A stretch of 64,000 bases of DNA from assembly GCA_006969385.1 (NCBI GenBank), contig CP030884.1, positions 1,860,001 through 1,924,000 of the forward strand, read 5' to 3'. Below, piece by piece: positions 33,821-44,400 of the stretch (position 1 is its first letter; each line of letters opens with the position of its first letter). Under the pieces are notes generated by a model. That model was not told where the DNA came from. It did no database searches and saw only the letters and a program-made list of their open reading frames with translations. This DNA comes from Planctomycetaceae bacterium. Its GTDB lineage: Bacteria; Planctomycetota; Phycisphaerae; UBA1845; UTPLA1. The position numbers and the translations under genes were made by a program.

Positions 33821-33863
33821 CGAGCGTTTCTATTCGACGACGATAGGTATTCGCCATCTATAG
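33675..33863 (+). pseudogene. HTH gene remnant (3' half) of the recombinase cassette
   Basis: The frame from GTG 33675 gives TQIMNFNLTAPDIQEALLFL and so on, matching residues 72-125 of the HTH protein at 568-960. The N-terminal half and the entire recombinase are missing. The C-terminus differs after ERQRER (STTIGIRHL). It is non-functional as a DNA-binding protein, because most of the helix-turn-helix is gone. Confidence 0.8.
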
Positions 33864-33992
33864 AAACGGCCCGTTCTTTTGTCCGTATTAAGTGTCTTAC
33901 CATCTCGTCCCTTTCCCATTTGCCCTTTAACTTGGTCCCTATATGATCGAAAATCTCAAAGCCAAAAAACAATTCAATTGAGGGGTTGGCCC

Positions 33993-35672
33993 GTGGCCAA
34001 GGTTACCAACGCACAAACCGATCTCGATTATGCCGATACGCTATTGAAGTCCGCCGACGCGTTGCGCGGTCAGGTCGATGCCGCCGAATACAAACACGTC
34101 GTTCTCGGCTTGCTCTTCTTAAAGTACATTTCCGATGCCTTCGAATCGCGGAGGGAGGAATTGCAGCAGGAGTTAGAAGCGGATGGTATTACCGGCGAAC
34201 ACTTAGAGCGTATGCTCGAATCGCGCGATGAATACATTGCCGAACGGGTTTTCTAGGTGCCGCCGGATGCGCGCTGGGCTAACATTCAGAATCAAGCCAC
34301 GCGTCCGGACATCGCGACGCTGATCGACGACGCCATTCTCGCGGTCGAGCGCGACAACCCCATACTCAAGAGCAAACTCCCCCGCGACTACGCACGGCGC
34401 GGCATCGCCCCGGAAAAACTCAAGGGGCTTATCGACTTAATCGCCAATATTGGCTTTAAAGGCGAACGGGCCAAGGCGCGCGACACGCTCGGCCGCGTGT
34501 ATGAGTACTTCCTCGGCAAGTTCGCACAGGCGGAAGGCAAGCTCGGCGGCGAGTTCTACACACCGCGTTGCGTGGTGCGTCTCTTGGTCGAAATGCTCGA
34601 ACCTTACGAAGGCCGCGTGTACGACCCGTGTTGCGGATCGGGCGGCATGTTCGTGCAGTCCGAGCGGTTCGTCGAAGCCCACGGCGGTAACACCACGGAT
34701 ATCTCGATCTTCGGACAGGAATCCACCCCCACGACGTGGCGGCTGGCCCATATGAACTTGGCGATCCGCTCGATCGAAGCCAACCTCGGCGATCAACATG
34801 GCGATACGTTCTTAAAAAATCTCCATCCCGATTTGCAGGCCGATTACATCCTCGCCAATCCACCCTTTAACGTTTCCGACTGGTCGGGCCATCTCCTGCA
34901 GGAAGACGCTCGCTGGAAATACGGCGCGCCGCCAGTCGGCAACGCCAATTATGCGTGGATACAACATTTCATTCATCACATGGCCTATCCCAACGGTCGC
35001 GGCGGTGGGGTGGCCGGTTTCGTGATGGCCAACGGCTCGCTGTCGTCGAACGCGGGCGGCGAAGGGGAGATTCGCAAGAATATCGTCGAGGTCGACTTGG
35101 TCGATTGCATCGTCGCCTTACCGCCGCAGTTGTTTTATACCACCGGCATACCGGTTTGCCTCTAATTTCTCACGCGCGATAAGAGCGGCAAGAATCTCAA
35201 GCACGGCGGTCGCGATCGCAGTGGTGAAACATTGTTTATCGATGCCCGCAAGCTTGGCACGATGCAGACGCGCCCACTGCGCCTGTTAAGCGGCGGTGAT
35301 GACGGCGAAACCCTATTGGCCGACGGCATGGGCGATCCGAATCACGATTCAGACATCGGTCGGATTACCTATGCCTTTCGCCAATGGCGTGGCGAGCCCA
35401 AACCCAAGTGGTGGAAAAAGAAGCAACATGGCGCATGGCAATACGAAGATGTGCCCGGCTTCTGCAAAGCCGCCACGCGCGCAGACATCGCCAAACATAA
35501 CTACGTGCTTACGCCGGGGCGCTTCGTTGGTGCGGAAGCGGTTGAGGATGATGGCGAACCGTTCGCCGAGAAGTTTCCGCGACTGCTCGCTGATTTGGAA
35601 GAGTGTTTTGATGAAAACGAACGGTTGTTGAGAGCCCTGCGGCAGAAACTAATTGAGGTCAGGGATGCTTGA
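33993..35672 (+). pseudogene. hsdM: HsdM of the second RM locus, interrupted by two in-frame stops
   Basis: The GTG 33993 start has GAGGGG upstream. One frame runs 559 codons through TAG 34254-34256 and TAA 35163-35165 with no frameshift. The parts join as HsdM: N-terminal helical domain (EYKHVVLGLLFLKYISDAFE), the SAM motif [13 protein letters not shown], catalytic NPPF and a C-terminal domain. The stops fall at ERVF-stop-VPPDARW and IPVCL-stop-FLTRDK, where family members carry Trp. TGG to TAG and TGG to TAA would explain both. It is probably inactive unless the stops are read through. hsdS overlaps its end by 8 nt. Confidence 0.85.
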
Positions 35673-37002
35673 ACAGCCATTATCAGAGATTGCGAATATC
35701 TTCGGCGGGTATGCATTCAAAAGCAAAGATCTAGGTGATGAAGGCGTTCCAGTGGTAAAGATCGCGGAAATTAATCCGCCAAATGTAGACTTAGAGGATT
35801 GTGAACGAATCCCCGAATCGAAGATTGAGGGCCTTGAGCGTTTTCTACTTTCAAATGGAAGCATTGTAATGGCCATGACCGGGGCTACGACAGGGAAAGC
35901 GGGACGTATTCGAGGGGGTCAAAGGGCCTACCTCAATCAACGGGTGGCAAGACTTAGTGCCAAAGGCGGGATTGAGCTTGACGATTTCATTTGGGCGGTT
36001 GTGTCCCAACCTGGCTTTGACAAAGTAGTAATCGCCCACGCTCATGGCAGCGCCCAACCTAATATTAGTTCTGACGCAATTGGACAAATTAGTATTCAGA
36101 AACACACAGTCGAAGAACAACTGGCTATCGGGAGATTTTGTCGTGCCCTCGACGAAAAGATCGAACAAAACCGCAAGACGGCGGCGGCGTTGGAGCGGTT
36201 GGCGCGGGCGATCTTTCGGGCCTGGTTCGTGGACTTCGAGCCGGTCAAGGCCAAGGCCACCGGTGCGACCTCGTTCCCGTCGATGCCGCAAGACCTCTTC
36301 GACACGTTGCCCACCACCTTCCAAGACTCCGAACTCGGTCCGATTCCGGAAGGGTGGGGGACAGCCACAATAGATGAACTTACCGTGAAGGTTTCGATGG
36401 GCCCTTTCGGCTCAAGCATCAAACGCGATAACTTCGTCGAAAAGGGCGTTCCAGTCGTTCGGGGAGGGAATTTGACCAACGGCTTCGTTGACAGAGACTT
36501 TGTTTATTTGACTGAAGAAAAAGCCGATGAGCTTCGCAATGCCAATGCTTATTCAGGCGATATTGTCATTACGCATCGCGGAACACTTGGACAGGTTGGA
36601 CTTATCCCCCGCCTTGCAAAGCATCGCCGATATGTAGTGTCTCAAAGCCAAATGTTGGTGCGCGCTTTAGCGGAAGTCTCCCCGAGTTTCCTATACCATT
36701 ACTTCATTTCGCCTATCGGGCAGCATACATTGCTTGCAAACAGGAACCAAACGGGGGTGCCAGCCATCGCTACCCCAACGACAAGCGTAAAGGGAATTAG
36801 ACTGATAGCGCCTCCGGTGGTATTAATGAACGGCTTTTCCAAATTGTCGAACTCATTATTGGATTATATCTCGGCAACGGAACTTGAATCGCAGAAGCTC
36901 GGCTCAATCCGTGATTACCTGTTACCGAAGTTACTCTCTGGTGCGGTTCGCGTTGCGCATATTGAAGCCATGCAAGATCACTTTGATGAGGCCGCTAAAT
37001 GA
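35665..37002 (+). CDS. hsdS: Type I specificity subunit HsdS, second locus
   Basis: ATG 35665 (MLEQPLSEIANIFGGYAFKS) is chosen over 35653 because it overlaps the hsdM stop (ATGCTTGA) and follows GAGG. The 445-residue protein has two target-recognition domains (about 1-150 and 225-400). Each is followed by a conserved helical spacer (EEQLAIGRFCRALDEKIEQN and ATELESQKLGSIRDYLLPKL). It is intact although its partner hsdM is broken, and its stop overlaps the next gene by 4 nt. It is unrelated at the recognition domains to the HsdS at 4765-6339. Confidence 0.93.
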   Translation: MLEQPLSEIANIFGGYAFKSKDLGDEGVPVVKIAEINPPNVDLEDCERIPESKIEGLERFLLSNGSIVMAMTGATTGKAGRIRGGQRAYLNQRVARLSAKGGIELDDFIWAVVSQPGFDKVVIAHAHGSAQPNISSDAIGQISIQKHTVEEQLAIGRFCRALDEKIEQNRKTAAALERLARAIFRAWFVDFEPVKAKATGATSFPSMPQDLFDTLPTTFQDSELGPIPEGWGTATIDELTVKVSMGPFGSSIKRDNFVEKGVPVVRGGNLTNGFVDRDFVYLTEEKADELRNANAYSGDIVITHRGTLGQVGLIPRLAKHRRYVVSQSQMLVRALAEVSPSFLYHYFISPIGQHTLLANRNQTGVPAIATPTTSVKGIRLIAPPVVLMNGFSKLSNSLLDYISATELESQKLGSIRDYLLPKLLSGAVRVAHIEAMQDHFDEAAK

Positions 37003-37877
37003 CCCTCACCTACCGCCCACACGAAAAACTCTCGCTGCGTAAGCACCCGACGGTCAACGAAGCGTGGCTGCACGATCGCATTTGCGAAGACCCCGGTATG
37101 TTGGGGTTGGGCGATGTGCGCGTGCTCGACCGGGAGCGGGCGCTGACCGGCGGCGGACGGCTCGATTTGATTTTGCTGGATGATGACAATGACCGTCGTT
37201 ACGAAGTGGAGATTCAACTCGGTGCGACCGACCCGAGTCATATCATTCGCACCATCGAATACTGGGACTTGGAGCGCCGCCGCTATCCGGCTTACGAACA
37301 CATCGCCGTAATCGTGGCGGAAGACGTCACTACGCGCTTTCTCAACGTGATGGCCCTGATGGCGGGCAGCATTCCGATGGTCGCGATTCAGTTGGATGCG
37401 TTGAAAATCGATGCGTCGATTTTGCTGAACTTCACGCAAGTGCTCGACATGACCGAGCTGCGCGGCGACGACACGGAAGAAGAAAGCGGTGGCGGCACAG
37501 TCGATCGCGCCTATTGGGATCAGCGCGGCGGGGCGGGCCTGATGAAACTGGCCGACGAGATCCTCGCGATCATCAATACGCACGCCAAGAATCCGCAGGA
37601 GTTCAACTACCTACGCGGTTATATGGGCCTGCGCTCGAACGGCGTCGTGCGCAACGTGCTGTACGTCAGCCCGAAACCGACCAAGAACTACGTGACGGTC
37701 GGCGTGCGTACGCGCGCTGCGGACGACTGGAAAAACCGATTCGAAGAAGCGGGCGTGCCGGTGCACAGCAAACGCAAGAATCGCTTTTGGCTTAAGCTAA
37801 GCCGTGAAGACTTCGATCAGCATCGGGCGTTGATCGATGAAGCCGTGAAGCATGCGGTGGATGAGGCGGGGATATAA
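36999..37877 (+). CDS. PD-(D/E)XK nuclease-like accessory protein of the RM locus
   Basis: The 292-residue protein is coupled to hsdS by ATGA. The segment GGGRLDLILLDDDNDRRYEVEIQLG has the spacing of a PD-(D/E)XK core (D, then ExQ), with TIEYWDLERRRYPAYEHIAV after it. This suggests a nuclease-fold domain. The C-terminal half is helical with basic patches (RKNRFWLKLSRED). Such proteins recur between hsdS and hsdR, and their role in RM is not established. It may be a regulator, an anti-restriction target or an extra nuclease. Confidence 0.7.
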   Translation: MTLTYRPHEKLSLRKHPTVNEAWLHDRICEDPGMLGLGDVRVLDRERALTGGGRLDLILLDDDNDRRYEVEIQLGATDPSHIIRTIEYWDLERRRYPAYEHIAVIVAEDVTTRFLNVMALMAGSIPMVAIQLDALKIDASILLNFTQVLDMTELRGDDTEEESGGGTVDRAYWDQRGGAGLMKLADEILAIINTHAKNPQEFNYLRGYMGLRSNGVVRNVLYVSPKPTKNYVTVGVRTRAADDWKNRFEEAGVPVHSKRKNRFWLKLSREDFDQHRALIDEAVKHAVDEAGI

Positions 37878-37895
37878 AACGAAGGGCCGACTTGT

Positions 37896-40800
37896 GTGAC
37901 GATCAACGCGTTAACCGAAAACATCATCGAAGAGATAGCCTTCGAACACTTTCGCGGCCTCAACGCGAATACCCTGCGTGGAACAGACGTCGACAATGCC
38001 GGTGAGCGGGCCGATTCGACGCAGGTTTTATTGCAGCGCCGAGTAACCGCCGCACTCCATCGTATCAATCCCGATCTCTCGCAAAGCGTGATCGAACAGG
38101 TGGGTCGCGCGCTCACCCGCCCACCCCATCCGACCCTTATCCAAAACAACCAATGGCTGAACCGTCAAATGCTCGACGGCGTTGAGGTCGAATACAAAGA
38201 CGCGACCAGCGGCGAGACGCGCGGTGGGCGGGCCAAGCTGATCGACTTCGACAAGCCGGAGAACAACGACTGGCTGGTCGTGCGGCAATTAACGATCACC
38301 GGTCCATCGGGCAAGCACATTCGCCCCGACTTGACCGTCTTCCTTAACGGACTGCCCGTTGCGGTCATCGAGCTGAAAGACCCGACCGACGAAGAGGCGG
38401 ACTTCGCCAGCGTGTATCGACAGTTGCAACGATACATGGAAACCGCGCCCGATTTCTTCGCGGCCAATGTTGTACTGGTATCGTCCGACGGCTTGCTGAC
38501 GCGCGTCGGGTCGAATACCTCGGGCCAATCCCGCTTTATGCCGTGGCGGCCCGCCGAAGGCGGAGCGCCGACGCTCGAAGCACTTATTAAAGGATTGTTC
38601 GCGCCCGCCCGCTTTCTCGATTATCTGCGTAATTGTGTCGTGTTTCAGGAAAACGAGCGTGGTGAGATCGATAAGAAGATTGCCGGTTACCATCAATTTC
38701 GCGCCGTCCGCAAGACGCGCGAAAGCGTGTTAAGTCATCTGCGACCACCGGCGGGCACAGGTGATGGGCGCGGCGGCGTGATCTGGCATACGCAAGGCTC
38801 GGGCAAATCGTTGACGATGACGATGCTGGCAGGGGCATTGGTGCGCGAAGCGGAGATGAAGAACCCGACCATCGTCATGGTGACCGACCGCAACGACCTT
38901 GACGATCAACTGCTCGGCACTTTTGCTGCGGCTCGCGATTTGTTACGACAGGACCCGATACAAGCGGACAGCCGCGACCATTTGGGGCAACTGCTCGACC
39001 GCGCGTCCGGCGGCGTGATCTTTACTACCATCTACAAGTTTACCGAGGCGCATGGGACGATTACCGAGCGGGCGAATATTGTCGTCATGGCCGACGAGGC
39101 CCACCGCAGCCAATACGGCTTTGTCGATGGCGGGGCGCGCTGGATGCGCGAAGCGCTGCCCAACGCGACGTTTGTCGGCTTCACCGGTACGCCGCTCGAA
39201 CTGGAAGACAAATTCACGGCGCGAGTTTTCGGCGAATACGCCGACATTTACGATATTCGCCAAGCGGTTGAGGATGGCGCGACCAAGCCGCTGTTTTACG
39301 AATCGCGTATCGTCAAGCTCACCATCGACGATGCCGCCGCGACCGAAGGCGAAGCGCTGATCGCGGCGGCGGCGGACGCCGACGCGGACGGGCGCAACGT
39401 CGACGACGCTGTGCGCATTCCGATGGAGGCGCTGGTCGGCGCGCCGGAGCGTCTGGAACGTGTGGCGGCTTTTATTGTCGAGCATTGGGAAAAACGGCGG
39501 GCGGCGATGGAAGGCAAGGCGATGGTCGTGACCATGAGTCGCGACATCGCCGCGCGGCTGTACGAAGAGATCAAGAAGCTGCGGCCCGATTGGCACGACG
39601 ATGATGATGACATAGGCATGATGAAAGTCATCATCACCGGCGGCGCCGGCGACGAACCGCCGGTATCGCAGCACGTGCGGAGCAAACAACAGCGCAAGCG
39701 TTTGGCCGAGCGATTCAAAAAGGCGGGGGACGATTTCCGCGTAGCGATTGTTTGCGACATGTGGCTGACCGGCTTCGACTGTCCGTCGGCTCATACGATG
39801 TATCTCGATAAGCCTTTGGCCGGTCACAATCTCATGCAGGCGATCGCGCGGGTCAATCGCGTCTATGGCGAAAAGCCCGGCGGGTTGATCGTCGATCTGT
39901 TGGGTTTGGCCGACAAACTTGCGGACGCCCTTGCGGTCTATGCGAGAGCCAGCGGTGGCGATGCCGAAGACGCGGTGAAGCAAATTCAGGATGAGGCTGT
40001 GCCCGCGATGCGATCGGCCTTCGAGAAGATGCAATCGTTTATCCACGGTTGCGATTACGAGGCCGCCCTTGCCGCCGCCCCGTGCACCGTGCTGCCGATT
40101 TATCTGAGAACCATCGATCACGTATTCGGCCAGAAAGACGGCTGGAAGCGCTTTCGCAAGATCGTGAAGGAACTCTCTTCGGCGTTTGCGCTGGCGGTGC
40201 CGCGCCCGGAAACGGATGACATTGTCGATCATCTCGCGTTCTTTCAACGCGTGGCGGCGATGATCCGTAAGCGGTTGGCCGATGATGCGAGTGGGAGAAA
40301 AGTCGGACGGCGCGATGTCGATGCGGCGGTACGGCAGGTCATCGGCGGCGCGGTCGATGCCGACGATGTGATCGATTTGTTCGCGGCAGCGGGATTAGAT
40401 GAAGCCCGCCTCGATATTCTTTCCGACGATTTTCTGTCGCGCGTAGCAGCCTTAGAACAAAAGAATCTGGCGCTGGAAACCTTGCGCAAACTTTTGAACG
40501 ATCAGATCCGCGTAACCGAGCGGACCAACATCGTTCAAAGTCGCAAATTTCGCGAGGCGTTGGAAGACGCCCTGCTCAAATACACCAACAAGGCCATCAC
40601 CACGGCGGAGATGATTACGCGGCTGATCGACTTGGCCAAGGAACTGCGGGCGGCGCAGAAGCGCGGCGAAGAGCTCGGCATGTCGCAGGAAGAGACCGCG
40701 TTCTACGATGCGTTGGCCGAGAACCGATCGGCGAAGGATATCATGCAGGTCGACACGCTGCGGCTGATGGCCCGCCAACTTGCCGAGACCGTGAAGAAAA

Positions 40801-40973
40801 TGCCCAAGCTGGATTGGACGCGCCGCGAGTCAGTCCGCGCCGATCTGCGACGCCAGGTCCGCAGGTTGCTTGCGAAATACGGCTATCCGCCGGACTTATC
40901 GGAAGATGCGACGCAACTTGTGTTGAAGCAGGCGGAAACAACAACGGAGTATGGAGAGGATTACGGCGAGTGA
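37896..40973 (+). CDS. hsdR: Type I restriction enzyme subunit HsdR, second locus
   Basis: The 1025-residue protein starts at GTG 37896. The N-terminal nuclease core contains LTVFLNGLPVAVIELKDP. Helicase motifs are WHTQGSGKSLTM (Walker A), ADEAHRSQYG (DEAH-type box) and ARVNRVYGEKPGG (motif VI). A long helical C-terminus follows (EcoR124-like). The gene is complete with no frameshift. With the broken hsdM the complex should not assemble, so it would be silent. Confidence 0.95.
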   Translation: MTINALTENIIEEIAFEHFRGLNANTLRGTDVDNAGERADSTQVLLQRRVTAALHRINPDLSQSVIEQVGRALTRPPHPTLIQNNQWLNRQMLDGVEVEYKDATSGETRGGRAKLIDFDKPENNDWLVVRQLTITGPSGKHIRPDLTVFLNGLPVAVIELKDPTDEEADFASVYRQLQRYMETAPDFFAANVVLVSSDGLLTRVGSNTSGQSRFMPWRPAEGGAPTLEALIKGLFAPARFLDYLRNCVVFQENERGEIDKKIAGYHQFRAVRKTRESVLSHLRPPAGTGDGRGGVIWHTQGSGKSLTMTMLAGALVREAEMKNPTIVMVTDRNDLDDQLLGTFAAARDLLRQDPIQADSRDHLGQLLDRASGGVIFTTIYKFTEAHGTITERANIVVMADEAHRSQYGFVDGGARWMREALPNATFVGFTGTPLELEDKFTARVFGEYADIYDIRQAVEDGATKPLFYESRIVKLTIDDAAATEGEALIAAAADADADGRNVDDAVRIPMEALVGAPERLERVAAFIVEHWEKRRAAMEGKAMVVTMSRDIAARLYEEIKKLRPDWHDDDDDIGMMKVIITGGAGDEPPVSQHVRSKQQRKRLAERFKKAGDDFRVAIVCDMWLTGFDCPSAHTMYLDKPLAGHNLMQAIARVNRVYGEKPGGLIVDLLGLADKLADALAVYARASGGDAEDAVKQIQDEAVPAMRSAFEKMQSFIHGCDYEAALAAAPCTVLPIYLRTIDHVFGQKDGWKRFRKIVKELSSAFALAVPRPETDDIVDHLAFFQRVAAMIRKRLADDASGRKVGRRDVDAAVRQVIGGAVDADDVIDLFAAAGLDEARLDILSDDFLSRVAALEQKNLALETLRKLLNDQIRVTERTNIVQSRKFREALEDALLKYTNKAITTAEMITRLIDLAKELRAAQKRGEELGMSQEETAFYDALAENRSAKDIMQVDTLRLMARQLAETVKKMPKLDWTRRESVRADLRRQVRRLLAKYGYPPDLSEDATQLVLKQAETTTEYGEDYGE

Positions 40974-41194
40974 TCAACGATCGTGCCTGTGCGCATCTTG
41001 ATGTATGCGACGAGTTTATAACGGCGATTCTCCGAAAAGAACCAACAAATCCTAATGTGCTACTCGTGGTTTGCGCGCTCTATCATGCGTTTTGCGATAC
41101 AAAGATGTTGCAACTCGCATTGCGGTTGACGCGACAAGCGCTCGCAAACCTTCGTCCTGTTCGGCGGCTTCAACGATACGGTCGACTCGGATAA
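40970..41194 (+). CDS. Short coupled ORF after hsdR (possible truncated gene)
   Basis: GTG 40970 overlaps the hsdR stop by 4 nt, and the frame encodes 74 residues (VINDRACAHLDVCDEFITAI). The end of the frame runs into the truncated dockerin gene in another frame, so the 3' end of a real gene was probably lost at a junction near 41130. No homology is recognised. Confidence 0.35.
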   Translation: MINDRACAHLDVCDEFITAILRKEPTNPNVLLVVCALYHAFCDTKMLQLALRLTRQALANLRPVRRLQRYGRLG

Positions 41195-41411
41195 CGACGG
41201 GGTTCCCGATGATTGCGATTTGTGCCCACTGCGTGTGACTGATGACGTCGATGGTGACTTGACGGTTGACATCGACGACGTTCCGGTGTTTGCCGCGATG
41301 TTGTTGGATCCGACCAATGCAACTGCCGAGGAACTCTGCGCTGCCGACGAGAACGAAGACGGTGTTGTGGATGGATTAGATATCGAAGGGTTTGTAAATT
41401 CGCTTTACTAG
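41130..41411 (+). pseudogene. 3' fragment of a TSP3/dockerin-type secreted protein gene
   Basis: A frame open from 41130 encodes QTFVLFGGFND, the calcium repeat DSDNDGVPDDCDLCP, then VDGDLTVDIDDVPVFAAML and ADENEDGVVDGLDIEGFVNS, which is a complete dockerin-like C-terminus of a large planctomycete secreted protein. There is no start codon with signal peptide upstream, and hsdR ends only about 155 bp before. The 5' part was lost when the RM locus arrived or a deletion occurred. Confidence 0.75.
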
Positions 41412-41439
41412 ATGGCTCTCTTCGAGCGAATTCTCTGCG

Positions 41440-41470
41440 GGCCGGTCTCAATGCGAGCCCGGCCTTTTTG
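41440..41470 (+). terminator. Intrinsic terminator after the dockerin fragment
   Basis: GGCCGGTCTC and GAGCCCGGCC form a 10-bp stem with one mismatch around AATGC, followed by TTTTTG. It separates the fragment from the convergent kinase gene. Confidence 0.75.
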
Positions 41471-41492
41471 TTTCCGTACCTTGCGAATTGGA

Positions 41493-44400
41493 TTAATCGG
41501 TTCTCCAAATACCGATCGTCGAATCGCCCGATGCCGACAGCAACGTTGAACCGTCGGGGCTAAAGGCGATGTCGTGTACGTAATGGCTATGGCCACGCAA
41601 TTCGAGCAATTCGCCGTGGGATTCGGCATCCCAAATGCGAATGGTGTTGTCGTTGGAGCAGCTAGCGATGCGCGTCATGTCGGGTGAGTACTCGGCGTCG
41701 TAAACGCGTTCGGTGTGTCCTTCGAGCACGCCCAAGGTCGCGCCGTCGGCGGCGTCGTGAATCGAAATCGTGCCGTCTTGTTTGGCGAGAAGAAAACGCG
41801 CGCCATTTTGGGAAAACGTTAGACTGAACACGCGCGCGTCAACGCCGGCGAATTCGCAAATCGCGGCTTCGGTTTCTGCATGAAACAGGCGACAGCCGTC
41901 GGGTGAAAACGCGCCGATGATGGTTGCCGTCGGTGTCGAAGCCGTGCAATACCACGTGGCGTTATCGTATCGGGATATGAGCTTGCCGGATTCGAAATCC
42001 CAAACCAGCGCGGCACCTTTGCTGTCTTTGCCGAACCCCTCGGTTAGTGTGGCGGCAATGATCTGCTCGCGGTCGTCGATGATGACCGAGTTGACGTTGC
42101 CGACTGGGCGTTTGTATTGGCGATAAAGCGTGCCCGTCTGTGCATCGATTAACGCGATTAACAGCTCGCCATTACCAACGGCATACCATTTTCCGCTTGC
42201 GCTCAGATCAAAACAGCGCAGCGGGAAAAATTCGTAATGGTCGCTGCGTAATGTTTCTAGGGTGTTGACATCCCATCGCAAGATGTCGCCGGTCCAGCCG
42301 AGTGAAACGACTTCGTTCTGCGTATCGGCTGTCGGGTCAAACATCACGCGATACGCATGTTTTCGATGTCCGCGAAACGTCGGCACCGCGTCGTTGCGAG
42401 CGACGCCAGCCATATTCGACATATCGCGGTTCATTGGCGCTACCTTCCAAAGTCGAATCGTCTGGTCAGCGCTGCCGGATGCGAGTAATCGACTGTCGGG
42501 CGAGATTGCTATCGTTTGAATGTCGTCGGTATGGCCGGCTAACACGCCCGTCATTTGGCCGGTGCTGGCATCCCACGTTCGAATGGTGAGGTCGTCAGCA
42601 CATGACACGAGGAACGAGCCATCCTGCGAGAATGCAACGTCGCGAACGCCGTCTGTATGACCGGTGAGTTTCTGCTTGACGGCGAGAGATTCGGTATCCC
42701 AAAGCAAAATCGACTTATCCGCGCAACCGGTCGCAATCGTGTTTAGCGATGGGTGCGAGGCTATTGACGATGGCACACGATCGTTGCCGCCCTGAAACAG
42801 AGCGATACTTGCGGGTTGATTTGAATTCTGCGTGAGTGATAGCGGAATCCGCACCAGGCCGTTGAACCAACCGACCAGAAGAGCGTCATCACTTTCATTG
42901 AATGCAATCGCGTGACCGCAGTCCTGATTCTCCAGCGGTACGGTCAGCGTATTCTGGCCGGTATCCAAATCCCAAACGCGTACGGTGGCGTCGTTAACGG
43001 TGGCGGCCAGCAGTCGGTTATTTGTCGAGAGCGTCATCGACAGCACAGCGCAATCGTCATTCGAGCAGCGATCGCCGGGGCTTACAGCAATCGTATTAAG
43101 GAGTTGCTCTGAATCGAGGTTCCAAATACAAATCTTGTTGGCCGATCCGACGGAGATAATGCGCCGGTCGTCGGCCATGTACGTCACGTGGCGTATCGAT
43201 CGCTCGCCGGTCTCGATGGCTCGCGTGCGCTGGCCGGTTTCGATGTTCCATATACCCAGCGTGCCGTCGGCAGAGGCCGATAGCAGTGACTTGCGGTCGC
43301 GCGAAAACGCCAATGCATGAATCGTGTCGCGATGCCCGGCAAGCACGCGGTGACTGTCGTCGAGCCGGTGCATCAAATGCCGCCACTCCCAGTTCGAGCG
43401 CGTGGACGCGGGCATGTCGTTGAGGATTCGGCGTGCGTTGACAAAATCGAACGTTCGAATCGCCGCCTGCGCCGCCAGCAAACCGGAGCGATACGCCTCC
43501 CGGTGCGATCGCTGGCTTTCCTTATCCGCAATGCGGCGCATCCGCGCTTCGCTGAGTGCGAAATTCGTCGTTGCAATCGTGGCAGCGAGCAGGCCGAGGA
43601 ACGCCAGCGCGACGACCGTAACCAAGCCGCGATTGCGCCGTGCGAACTTACTCAATTGATAGATTGTGGTGGCGGGGCGCGCCTGGATCGGTTCATTGCG
43701 CAGATGTCGACGGATATCGTTCGCCAGTGCCGCCGCCGTCGGATAGCGCCGTTGCGGGTCCTTCTCGATCGCCTTTAGAACAATCGTGTCGATGTCACCG
43801 CGAAAGCGCGCATCGATAGATGACAGGTGCGTCGGCTCCCGTTCGCGAATCATCGCAACGGCTTCGGGTATCGAGCGACCGCGCAAATCGATCGGCAATC
43901 GATCGCAGAGCAGTTCAAACAACAACACACCGAGGGCATAAACGTCGCTGGTCGCTTCGATACTGGTCGAATCGCCGCCGACCTGCTCGGGGCTCATGTA
44001 TGAGACGGTGCCCAACAGTTGCCCCATTTCGGTTTGAAGCGTCTGCGCTTGCGTGTCGTTGTTGGTCACGCGGGCGATGCCGAAATCCAGTAGCTTGGGC
44101 TTGCCGTCTTTCGTGATCAGGATATTGCCGGGCTTAATATCGCGATGCACGATGCCGCACTGGTTGGCATGATGCACGCCCTCAGCGATGCGCGCGATGA
44201 TCTTCAGCCGCGCCTCGATCGACGGGTCGGTTTCCCGTGCCCACGTTTTAATGGAAACACCGTCGATGTATTCCATCGCAATAAACGGCGTATGGCCAAG
44301 TGCGGTCTCTTCGATACCCGCGTCGTAGATATGGGTGATCGCCGGATGTTGCAGTTGTGCGAGGAGCTGCGCTTCGCGCTCGAAGCGGCGCAGCGCACCT

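Noticed and set aside
38943..40247. Antisense open frame of 434 codons inside hsdR
   Set aside because: It lies fully within the clear second HsdR gene and shows no motif; long antisense frames are expected in GC-rich coding DNA.
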